Below the pieces are notes generated by a model. The model saw nothing but the letters and a program-made list of their open reading frames with translations, ran no database searches and was not told the origin of the DNA. From Candidatus Latescibacterota bacterium (GTDB lineage: Bacteria; Latescibacterota; UBA2968; UBA8231): a DNA stretch of 16,227 nucleotides. The stretch is taken from positions 1-16,227 of the forward strand of contig JAJDYK010000195.1 of the NCBI GenBank assembly GCA_022825185.1, read 5' to 3'. This document shows, piece by piece, positions 5,852 through 13,179 of the stretch (position 1 is the first letter of the stretch; every line of letters begins with the position of its first letter). The position numbers and the translations under genes were made by a program.

Positions 5852-6874
5852 TTATTCCCCTTGGGTGTCGATTAAAATTTTGACCGCGTCTGTGCCCGCT
5901 GTCAGCCGGGCAAAGGCGTCGGGTAGTGCGTCTAAGGGAAGGCGCTCAGTAATCAGCTCGTTTAATGACAGCGCGCCGCTGGCCGCTAGTTCGATGGCGC
6001 GGTCATAGTCTTCGGGTTCGTACACGCGCACGCCGCACATTTTTAACTCGCGCCAGAAGAATTGAAAGAGATCAACTTTAGGAGCGTCAGCGAAAATCGC
6101 CACTACCACGATCCGCCCTCGGACCTTGGCGAGCTTAGTCATCACCTCGGCTCCGGCCGACGAGCCGGAGACCTCAAATACTGCGTCGGCTCCCGCGCCC
6201 TTGGTCCAGGCTTCGACGTAGGAGACCAAGTCCTCCTCCAGTGGATGGACGGTTTCCAGTCCCAGCGCGTGCGCCGCTTGCAGCCGATAGGCGTTGACCT
6301 CGGCCACTCGCACCTCAGCCCCTGCGTGTTGCGCCACCAGCGCGTTGAGTAGGCCGATCGGGCCGCCGCCGATTACCACCACTTTTTCGCCCGGGGCTAC
6401 CTCACCCAAGCGCACGTCGTGACAGGCGACTGCTAGTGGCTCGACTAGGGCACCCAGCGTCATCGGCATGTCGTCAGGCAGACGGTGCAACGTATGGGCT
6501 GGTACTGTCCACGACCCCTGAAAGGCTCCCGGACTGTCGATGCCGATGAAGTTTAGATTCTGGCAGATGTGGCCATTGCCGGCGTTGCAGGCCGCGCACG
6601 CGCCGCAAGCCTCTAAGGGGCGCACTACGACCGGATCGCCCACGGCCCAGCCTTGGACATCGGCTCCGACCTCTGCGACCCGCCCCGACATCTCGTGACC
6701 AATGACTTGGGGCATGTCGATGCGGCGGTCCTGATGGCCTAGGTAAATGTGGATGTCCGTGCCGCATACGCCGCAATAAGCCACCTCGATCCGCACCTGA
6801 TCTGCGCTAGGGGATTGCACTCGGCACTCGCCGATTTCGACTGTGCGGTCGCCGCAGTAATAGGCTGCCTTCAT
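5852..6874 (-). CDS. Zinc-dependent alcohol dehydrogenase (sorbitol/threonine dehydrogenase type)
   Basis: The product has 340 residues. It is a medium-chain dehydrogenase: catalytic zinc ligands Cys37 (CGVCGTD) and His60-Glu61 (GHE), and structural zinc cysteines 90, 93, 96 and 104 with the normal spacing. Glu145 lies in LVEPLAVA, and the Rossmann motif GGGPIG is at 169-174. Relatives oxidise polyols, sugars or threonine with NAD(P). The start ATG overlaps the stop of the phosphodiesterase-like gene upstream (ATGA, 6871-6874), a strong sign of translational coupling. The SDR gene follows after 6 bp. The pair suggests two consecutive oxidations of a hydroxyl-bearing compound released upstream in the pathway. 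Confidence 0.92.
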   Translation of the reverse strand: MKAAYYCGDRTVEIGECRVQSPSADQVRIEVAYCGVCGTDIHIYLGHQDRRIDMPQVIGHEMSGRVAEVGADVQGWAVGDPVVVRPLEACGACAACNAGNGHICQNLNFIGIDSPGAFQGSWTVPAHTLHRLPDDMPMTLGALVEPLAVACHDVRLGEVAPGEKVVVIGGGPIGLLNALVAQHAGAEVRVAEVNAYRLQAAHALGLETVHPLEEDLVSYVEAWTKGAGADAVFEVSGSSAGAEVMTKLAKVRGRIVVVAIFADAPKVDLFQFFWRELKMCGVRVYEPEDYDRAIELAASGALSLNELITERLPLDALPDAFARLTAGTDAVKILIDTQGE

Positions 6875-8772
6875 CGCAGATGCCAGTCCGCGTCTTCAAG
6901 CGCCTCGTAGATCACGCCGCCCTCCACCTGCTCGGGCATGGGGATCCCCAGCAAGTAGCATAGCGTCGGCGCGACATCCACCGCCCGCACCTGCCGCTCG
7001 AGTGCCAGCCCTTGCTTGACGCCGGCACCAGCTAGCACGAACGTGCAGTGCTGGCCGCCGATGCCGAGCGTGGCCGAGGGTAGCTGCTTGCCGTGCGCGC
7101 CGTCGTATTCGGGCCGCAGGGCATAGACCACATCGCCGACGAGTTCGCCTTCCAGATTGACCATCTCCGCGTCTTCCCGCGTCAGTGCGAGGGCAAAAGG
7201 AGCACGCCCGGTCTGTGGATGGCGGTAGGCGTGGAGGGCTTCGATGAGGTCGAGCCGCGTCTGTTCGTAGTCGCTGGGATCGACGATCCCTGTAGGCTCG
7301 CGGCCCTTGAGATTGACGAAGATGTGGACCAGCCCCACGTTGGCCGCCCGCGTCCGCTGCCAGTCGATCTGCTTTTTCTCGGCGTCTGCATAGACCAAAA
7401 AGCCCGTCTGTTCCAGCACCTCGGCGATATCGACCGGACGGTGTTGATTGGGGGTACCGCCGTGGTCGGCGACGACCGCGACGACTGTGTCGTCATCGGC
7501 CAGCTCGACGACGCGGCCGATCATGCGGTCGATGGAGGCGTAGGTCTCGGCGACGCCCGCTTGGCAGCGCGCCAGCGTGTGCGCGTCGGCCCCGCTGCAT
7601 TCGTCGGCTTGTGAGAGAAAGAAGTGGCTGGTGTAATCCGAGGCGTGAGTTTCGATGAACAGCACGTCCCAGTCGTTGCTCTCCGTCAGGTAGTGGGCGA
7701 CCTCGGCCAGCCGCTGGTGGTGGAAGTCCAACAACTCGAAATAGGTCGCGTCATCAACTACGCCCAAAGCGTCGCGTGCTGGATTCTGCAGGAAATTGCC
7801 GACGTTTTCGTCGATCTGCTGCGCTACTTCCTCTGGCTGCGTGTACCCGGTCGCTGGCCAGACCTGCGGCACAAAGAGCTCGAACACGTCGCCTGCTGCG
7901 CTCAGACTGACGAGCTTCATGCGCACATAGCCATCAAGCGCTTGGCCGTCGATTTCAAAGCTGTCCTTCCACCAATCGGTCCATTGGCCTACGGATAGCT
8001 CGGCGACTCGGTCACTCGCATCGCGGCTGCGGCATATTAGCAGCCGGTCGTAGCCTTGGTCGGCCGAAGCGTAGATCAGACCGTAGAAATGCTTAGGCGT
8101 TCCCTCTAGGCCTTGTCGGCGCATGTCAGCCCGCCCGCGCTTGAGCATCTCGACGACTAGCTCTACTTCTTTGGGCGGCAGTGCGGATGAGGGCACATTT
8201 TGCCATCCTTCCGCTGGGACGATTTCTACCGGATCGACGTTGCGCACTTTTTGCAAGGCGCTTGGGTCCAGAGTCTCTGGGTCGCGCGGGCCGCCGATTG
8301 GCCGAGGTGTCCAGCCGCCGCCGACAAAGAGATGGTAGCCGGTGATCTGATGCACGTTGGACACGCCGGGGCCGGTACCCTCGACTTGGATGCCGGTTTG
8401 CACGGTCGGTGGCCAGGACATCTCCCACTTGACCAAGATCGGCTTTTTGCCGGCCCGCTCGACCGTGTTCCACAAGTACTCGGCCTGCGAAAGCTGGGTG
8501 TTGATGCCCCACACCGTCTCGTCGAGACGCCCGCCGAGCTTGCGGATGTTGAAGTCCATGACTTGATGGGTTCCCGCCCAAGCTCCGGTCGAAGTGGCCG
8601 TCCAGCCGGGTGGTGTCAGGGTTGGAAAGACGCCGATCATGGGCCGCTTGACGCCCTGCGCCATGAGCTGACCCAAGTGAGGCATGTGACCTTGATCCAC
8701 CATGTGTTGCACTAGCTCCATGGCGGCCCCGTCCATGCCGATGACGATGGCTTTTTGTGCCGGACTCTGCAT
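6871..8772 (-). CDS. Alkaline-phosphatase-superfamily hydrolase (type I phosphodiesterase/nucleotide pyrophosphatase-like)
   Basis: The product has 633 residues. Near the N-terminus are VIGMDGA with metal ligand Asp14 and PTLTPPGWTATSTG (50-63), where Thr53 is the likely nucleophile. Further ligands are in ETHASDYTSHFF and VVADHGG. This places it in the family of PF01663 phosphodiesterases, related to sulfatases but with Thr in place of formylglycine. The substrate is unknown; phosphoglycerol, nucleotide and phosphonate-type esters are all possible. The open frame reaches 8829, but AGGAG (8778-8782) lies 5 nt before ATG 8772, and the longer version would run into the upstream sulfatase gene. 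The 3' stop overlaps the dehydrogenase start by 4 bp. No signal peptide is seen. Confidence 0.88.
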   Translation of the reverse strand: MQSPAQKAIVIGMDGAAMELVQHMVDQGHMPHLGQLMAQGVKRPMIGVFPTLTPPGWTATSTGAWAGTHQVMDFNIRKLGGRLDETVWGINTQLSQAEYLWNTVERAGKKPILVKWEMSWPPTVQTGIQVEGTGPGVSNVHQITGYHLFVGGGWTPRPIGGPRDPETLDPSALQKVRNVDPVEIVPAEGWQNVPSSALPPKEVELVVEMLKRGRADMRRQGLEGTPKHFYGLIYASADQGYDRLLICRSRDASDRVAELSVGQWTDWWKDSFEIDGQALDGYVRMKLVSLSAAGDVFELFVPQVWPATGYTQPEEVAQQIDENVGNFLQNPARDALGVVDDATYFELLDFHHQRLAEVAHYLTESNDWDVLFIETHASDYTSHFFLSQADECSGADAHTLARCQAGVAETYASIDRMIGRVVELADDDTVVAVVADHGGTPNQHRPVDIAEVLEQTGFLVYADAEKKQIDWQRTRAANVGLVHIFVNLKGREPTGIVDPSDYEQTRLDLIEALHAYRHPQTGRAPFALALTREDAEMVNLEGELVGDVVYALRPEYDGAHGKQLPSATLGIGGQHCTFVLAGAGVKQGLALERQVRAVDVAPTLCYLLGIPMPEQVEGGVIYEALEDADWHLR

Positions 8773-8786
8773 GATTTCTCCTGTAG

Positions 8787-10262
8787 TTAGATTCCCAAGC
8801 GTTCGTATTGCTCTTGTGGTGCTTCGCACGCTTCCATTTGCGCGCGCAACAGTCCCTGCATCCGATGCTCTATGGCCGCGTCGGCGAGCGGGTTTTCTTG
8901 GCGCGGGTCTTGCTCCAAGTCGAAGAGCAGCGTCCCGTATTCGTGCTGCTTGCTGCGCGTGTGTCCTTGCGTCCGCAGCAGCCGACAGCCCTTGCTAAAA
9001 CCAAACGGCTCGGCGAGTTCTACGTTGGCGAATTCATCGACTGAGAAGGGGTCGCGCATGTGCGTGGGCATGAGCGTGTAATTGTACAGGGGCTGGTTGT
9101 TGGGCTGGGCGGGCGCGCGCATGTACACGTAGCGGCCATCGGTGACGTTCACCTGCCCGCCGTGGTTGCCGAAAATCGCGGCCTCGCGCACGGGGGCGTC
9201 GCTGGCGCAGGTCTCGCGCAGGCTCTGGCCTAGCATGTCCGCAGTCGGCTCCATGCCGAAGAGGTCCAACAGGGTCGGTCCCAAGTCGATCGACGGCTGC
9301 ACCAAGCTTTGTCGCCGCTGGCCCGCGTGGCCGCAGCGGGGATCCCAGACGAAGAACGGCGTGTTGGACAGCTCGCGGTACCAAGGCATCTGTATCTTGG
9401 CCCACAGGTCGTGCTCGCTGAGTAGGAAGCCATGGTCGGTCCACACGATGAGCATGGTGTCGTCCCACAAATCGAGCCGGTCCATCTCGTCGAGGATGTC
9501 GCCGAGGCGGGCGTCGCACATGCTCAGCAGCGATGCGTAGTGGCCCCGGCATTGATCGACGAGGGCTTGCTCTTCGGTTACGGGGCCGTAGGTCGGCCAG
9601 TCGAACAGCACGGACGAGCGGTTCTTAAAAAGTTCTGGATAGAGGTCTTGGTATTGGCGTTGAGTGAAGAACGGCTCGTGCGGGTCAAAGGTCTCGATCT
9701 GCAAAAACCAGTTGTCTTCGGCGTGGTTGCGGCGGATGAATTCGACGCCGGACTGGAAGGTCTGCGCTTGGGGCTGGTCTTCTTCGCGGCGCATGTGTTG
9801 CCGGTTGACGCGGTCTTGGCGATGCCACATGCTGCGGCCCGCATTGCTCGCGTGCGCCTCTACGGGCGGCGGATCGGCTACTTGTCCGATCCACGGGTCG
9901 CCCTCTTGGCCGCGGAAGAACTGCCAAGTGTTGTACTGGGTGTGGTAGGTAGCTCCGCCGGCCTCCCAGTAGTGGTAGTGGTCGCTGATGAGGTGCGACG
10001 AGACGCCGGCCTCGCGCAGCATTCGGGGGACGGAGTCGTCGAACGGCTCCAGCGGCCCCCAGGAGCGGTGGAGAAAGTTGGGCCGCCCGGTGTGCAAATC
10101 GCGGCGAGCGGGCATACACGGCATGGAGCAGACGTAGCTGGTGTCGAAAGTGAGCGACCGCTCGGCGAGCCGCTGGAAATTGGGCGCGTGCGTCCAATCG
10201 CAGCCGTAGGGCGGCAACATGTGCCGGTTGAGCGAGTCGAACATGACCATAATTGCTTTCAT
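8787..10262 (-). CDS. Sulfatase (formylglycine type, CxPxR)
   Basis: The product has 491 residues. Asp9 (MFDSLNRH) is the first metal ligand. The modification motif is CMPAR at residues 49-53, followed by RDLHTGRPNF, so Cys49 is the formylglycine precursor. A second Cys (45) sits four residues before it. The late metal site WTDHGFLLSEHDLW is intact. Family members hydrolyse sulfate esters, and some phosphonate monoester hydrolases share this build, so the bond cleaved is not certain. No signal peptide is evident, so a cytoplasmic small-molecule or oligosaccharide substrate is likely. The start overlaps the stop of the PhyH gene upstream (ATGA, 10259-10262), with SD GAGGT (10269-10273) 6 nt away. 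The next gene follows after 14 bp. Confidence 0.92.
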   Translation of the reverse strand: MKAIMVMFDSLNRHMLPPYGCDWTHAPNFQRLAERSLTFDTSYVCSMPCMPARRDLHTGRPNFLHRSWGPLEPFDDSVPRMLREAGVSSHLISDHYHYWEAGGATYHTQYNTWQFFRGQEGDPWIGQVADPPPVEAHASNAGRSMWHRQDRVNRQHMRREEDQPQAQTFQSGVEFIRRNHAEDNWFLQIETFDPHEPFFTQRQYQDLYPELFKNRSSVLFDWPTYGPVTEEQALVDQCRGHYASLLSMCDARLGDILDEMDRLDLWDDTMLIVWTDHGFLLSEHDLWAKIQMPWYRELSNTPFFVWDPRCGHAGQRRQSLVQPSIDLGPTLLDLFGMEPTADMLGQSLRETCASDAPVREAAIFGNHGGQVNVTDGRYVYMRAPAQPNNQPLYNYTLMPTHMRDPFSVDEFANVELAEPFGFSKGCRLLRTQGHTRSKQHEYGTLLFDLEQDPRQENPLADAAIEHRMQGLLRAQMEACEAPQEQYERLGI

Positions 10263-11305
10263 ACATTTACCTCGTGTAGGAGTTGGAGGGCTTGCTGTCC
10301 GCGCTCGGACTCGGGATCGCGCCGCGCAATGCGCCGCAATTGGTACAGGGCACGCTCGTCGCCGTTGCGCGCTAGGGACAGGGCTTCAGTAAACCCTTGA
10401 TCCCCCCATTGGGACGACTGCGGTACCACGTCTAGGTCTAGATCCTGCCAATAGTACTGCAATGATTCGCTCTGCCAGCCCGCGTAGCAGGCTGCCCAGT
10501 TAAAGCCGGTGACTCCGATCAGGTGCGGCTCCAGCATGTGCTGCGCAATCGGCTCGCCCTGTGCCTGATAGCGGTTGTCGAGCGAAATGCGCAGGCGATC
10601 TTCCGTATAGTTGGGCAGGGCTTGGTGGACGGTTAAGCTCGGAAAGATCAGCGCGTCTCCGGCTTCGTAATTTGCGCTGAGCCAGCGTCCGGCCAGCTCG
10701 GATTCTTCTACGGCTAGGCCGCCAGCTCCCAATGAGAAGTGATGCTCGCGCACCTTGCCGATTTTGTGCGATCCGGGTAGTACGGCCAAGCCTCCCAGTT
10801 CCAGCGGACAATCGCCCACGGGTGCCCAGAAGGTATAGGTGTTGAAACTGCCTTGGAAGTGGACGAAGTCTTGGTGCATGGGCGTGGTGTGCTCGGTGTA
10901 TTGGGGAAACCACAGCCGGGCGATTTTCTGGGGATGCGGCAGCACCGGGCCACCTACTACTTGTTCCATGATGGCTAAGACTTCCGGCCAATGTCCGGCT
11001 TGGTGGAAGGCTTCCAAGCTGTACACCCGGTGATATACGTCGGCGTATTCGGGATCGCCTTCGGTACACTGGGCGTCGATCCGCGCAATGCCGTCCATGG
11101 GATCCGTGCCAGCGACCAACCACCCGGCCTCCATCAACACTTCCGTTATCTCTTGCCGCAGGGATAGCAGCTCGTCTTTGGCCATGATCTGCCGCAAGAA
11201 GATGTACCCTTGTTCATCTAGTCGTCGCCGCAGCTCGGCGCTGTCGCCGAGGGCATCGTTGGCCTCTTGCATCAGGCCGACTTCGCTCGCGTCTTTTGCT
11301 GTCAT
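10259..11305 (-). CDS. PhyH family Fe(II)/2-oxoglutarate dioxygenase with C-terminal extension
   Basis: The product has 348 residues. The double-stranded beta-helix core carries the iron ligands His144-x-Asp146 (MHQDF) and His227 (VHQALPN), with Arg239 (RLRIS) as the probable 2-oxoglutarate anchor. GSHKIG and LIFPSLTVHQ are typical of the phytanoyl-CoA dioxygenase family, which hydroxylates unactivated carbons. From about residue 305 there is an extra helical tail (EALSLARNGDERALYQLRRI) that looks like one or two HEAT-like helices and is not part of the core. SD AAGGA (11314-11318) overlaps the stop of the upstream PhyH gene, and the 3' end overlaps the sulfatase start by 4 bp, so it is clearly an operon member. 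Confidence 0.9.
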   Translation of the reverse strand: MTAKDASEVGLMQEANDALGDSAELRRRLDEQGYIFLRQIMAKDELLSLRQEITEVLMEAGWLVAGTDPMDGIARIDAQCTEGDPEYADVYHRVYSLEAFHQAGHWPEVLAIMEQVVGGPVLPHPQKIARLWFPQYTEHTTPMHQDFVHFQGSFNTYTFWAPVGDCPLELGGLAVLPGSHKIGKVREHHFSLGAGGLAVEESELAGRWLSANYEAGDALIFPSLTVHQALPNYTEDRLRISLDNRYQAQGEPIAQHMLEPHLIGVTGFNWAACYAGWQSESLQYYWQDLDLDVVPQSSQWGDQGFTEALSLARNGDERALYQLRRIARRDPESERGQQALQLLHEVNV

Positions 11306-11316
11306 CAGTCTCGTCC

Positions 11317-12129
11317 TTAGCTGGCCGCTGGCTCCATCTCGTTGTCCCGGAATCCGGCCACGACGATGTTGTTGTTGCGATCCAGCACGTTGTCTTGGTC
11401 GATGCGATGCGGATTGTCCTCAGCGCGTCCCACCGGCCGCAGCGCCGTGCTGTGATAGCCAAAGCGCACGGACTTGCGCCAGGAATCCGTGCGGTTGCAA
11501 TCCGACCAGTGGATCGTCTGGTAGCTGAAGAAGATCATGTCGCCGCGCTCCGCTGGTACGGCAACGCTGTCGAGGCGGTCGGGATGGTACTGTGCGGGCG
11601 GTAGATGTGGTGCTGTATCCGGCCCGAGTACGTGTTCTAATGGCCCCTGCTTGTGGCTGCCCGGCACGACCATCAGCGCACCGCTCTCCAGCGGTGTGTC
11701 GTCTAAGTGCAACAAGCAGTCCACGAAATCCGGGCCGTCGTGCGGGTAGAATGGATAGTCTTGGTGCATGGGGAAGGGCGTGCCTTTCTCCGGCGGCTTG
11801 GCGTGCAGGACTGTGTGGTGCCACTGAACTGGGCCGTCGATGAGTTGCCGCACGCAGGCGATCATGGCCTCGTGGAAGAGGACGCGGCCCCAAGCGGCCG
11901 AGTAAAAGTGCGGGTTGTGCATGAAGACCGCTCGCGTGTTGAGGCGGTCTTCTTCTTCGAGGTAGCGATCGCGCCAGGGGCCGACCCAGCCGATGGACTC
12001 CTGTCCCCACTGTTCGATCACTCGCACCATCTCCGAGGCAAGCTCTTCGGTTTCCTCGGGCGTGAAGAGTTGGGGGACTTTGAGATAGCCCTGTTCTCGG
12101 TATTGCGCCACCTGCTCTTTGGTAAGCAT
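11317..12129 (-). CDS. PhyH family Fe(II)/2-oxoglutarate dioxygenase
   Basis: The product has 270 residues. Iron ligands are His122-x-Asp124 (MHQDY) and His207 (TIHWSD), with Arg222 (SVRFGY) as the likely 2-oxoglutarate-binding residue. VVPGSHKQGPLEH and RGDMIFFSYQTIHWS match the family. It is only distantly similar to the neighbouring PhyH protein, so the two probably act on different positions or substrates rather than being a recent duplication. SD AAAGGAG ends 6 nt before ATG 12129. It is the first gene of the six-gene operon; any promoter must lie in 12130-12362, where I could not assign a convincing one. Confidence 0.92.
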   Translation of the reverse strand: MLTKEQVAQYREQGYLKVPQLFTPEETEELASEMVRVIEQWGQESIGWVGPWRDRYLEEEDRLNTRAVFMHNPHFYSAAWGRVLFHEAMIACVRQLIDGPVQWHHTVLHAKPPEKGTPFPMHQDYPFYPHDGPDFVDCLLHLDDTPLESGALMVVPGSHKQGPLEHVLGPDTAPHLPPAQYHPDRLDSVAVPAERGDMIFFSYQTIHWSDCNRTDSWRKSVRFGYHSTALRPVGRAEDNPHRIDQDNVLDRNNNIVVAGFRDNEMEPAAS

Positions 12130-12131
12130 GT

Positions 12132-12218
12132 CTAGCTCCTTTCTTCTTCGGCCCTCTTTTGCAGGGCGCGCATGTAAGCCAGTGTGTAAGCCGTGCCCAG
12201 CCGCCCGTCGTCGCCTAC
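12132..12218 (-). pseudogene. Possible C-terminal remnant of an unrecognised gene upstream of the PhyH operon
   Basis: The minus strand is open from a TAG near 12330 to a TAG at 12132-12134. Its last 28 codons read protein-like: VGDDGRLGTAYTLAYMRAL, then a charged tail ending EEERS. The stop lies 2 bp before the PhyH ATG, and the SD of PhyH is embedded in the last codons, as expected for a preceding operon gene. Upstream of about 12218 the frame becomes Arg/Pro-rich and looks like noise, and there is no start codon with an SD. I do not recognise the family. A decayed gene is inference; a chance frame in high-GC DNA is possible. Confidence 0.3.
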
Positions 12219-12362
12219 TTGGGGCCGGACTGCACGCTGCAAAGGGCGGGGTGGGATTTGAGCGGCAAATCTAAGGCCCGAGCCGTGTGCTATCAACCGA
12301 GGGACGCAAGCGGCAGATCGAATATGTCGCTATACTTGGAAAGTGGGAGGTATGCGTGCAAA

Positions 12363-13166
12363 ATGCAGAATAAATTCATGCGGCGTGCGGCCCCAATCGT
12401 CACGCTGACGACGGATTTTGGCGGTAGCGATTACTACGTCGGCGCGATGAAGGGGGTCATCTTGGGCATCGCACCGGAGGCCCAGCTCGTGGATATCTCC
12501 CACCAGATTCCGCCTCAAGATGTGCTGGCCGCCGCTTTTGTTCTGCGCCACGCCGCGCGCGAATTCCCACCCGGCACCGTGCATCTAGCCGTTGTCGATC
12601 CCGGCGTAGGTACGCGTCGTCGTCCCCTCGCTCTCCAGAGCAGCGGACATTTGTGGGTGGGGCCGGACAACGGTCTCTTCAGCTTCGTCCTCGATTGCGC
12701 CGACAGCCGGGTACACGAGATCGCTCGGCCCGACCTCGCCCGGCCCGACTTGAGCAGCACCTTTCACGGCCGCGACCTCTTTGCTCCGCTGGCTGCTCAC
12801 CTCTGTCGCGGCTTGGACCTTGCTGACGTCGGTCCGCCGATAGCCGATCCGGTGCGCTTAGATGAATCCGCGCCTTGTAAATCGGCCGACCGCATCGCCG
12901 GCCACATCATCCACATTGACGGCTTTGGCAACTTGGTGGGCAACATTGCGGCCGCTGATATTGCGCCGTGGGGTACCGCACTACACATCCGCCTCGATGA
13001 CTGCGTAATCACGGAACTTTGCCGAACGTATGAGGATGTCGAGCCGGGCGCGCCGCTTGCTTTGATAGGCAGTGCTGGTCTGTTGGAAATTGCGGTCAAC
13101 TGCGGCAATGCCGCCCGCCAATTGGGGGTGCAACGCCGCGCTACTCTTGTCGTCGAGAAGCTCTGA
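12363..13166 (+). CDS. SAM hydroxide adenosyltransferase (DUF62 / SAM hydrolase family)
   Basis: The product has 267 residues from ATG 12363. The DUF62 motifs are all present: TLTTDFGGSDYYVGAMKG (14-31), ISHQIPPQD (45-53), VVDPGVGTRRR (77-87), PDNGLFSF, FHGRDLFAPLAAHL and IDGFGNLVGNI. Asp79, Arg86 and His135 fit the Asp-Arg-His triad described for members that split S-adenosylmethionine into adenosine and methionine using water, rather than the halide-using fluorinases and chlorinases. A frame open to 12159 is rejected because its first 68 residues lack family similarity. GGGAGG lies 11 nt before ATG 12363, and ATG 12378 is an alternative start. The mutase gene follows after 13 bp and is probably co-transcribed. 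Confidence 0.92.
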   Translation: MQNKFMRRAAPIVTLTTDFGGSDYYVGAMKGVILGIAPEAQLVDISHQIPPQDVLAAAFVLRHAAREFPPGTVHLAVVDPGVGTRRRPLALQSSGHLWVGPDNGLFSFVLDCADSRVHEIARPDLARPDLSSTFHGRDLFAPLAAHLCRGLDLADVGPPIADPVRLDESAPCKSADRIAGHIIHIDGFGNLVGNIAAADIAPWGTALHIRLDDCVITELCRTYEDVEPGAPLALIGSAGLLEIAVNCGNAARQLGVQRRATLVVEKL

Positions 13167-13179
13167 GAAAGAAAAATTT

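Noticed and set aside
9432..10400. Plus-strand open frame of 322 codons opposite the sulfatase gene
   Set aside because: It is antisense to a sulfatase with intact active-site motifs, and its composition (Val/Arg/Ala-rich, no domain) is typical of a shadow frame.
12320..12340. TATACT (12331-12336) as the -10 box of the SAM hydrolase gene
   Set aside because: The -35 position (AAGCGG region) does not resemble the consensus, so the box alone is not enough.
12159..12362. N-terminal extension of the SAM hydrolase frame
   Set aside because: The extra 68 residues have no family similarity and no SD; known DUF62 proteins start near the TLTTDFG motif, as from ATG 12363.
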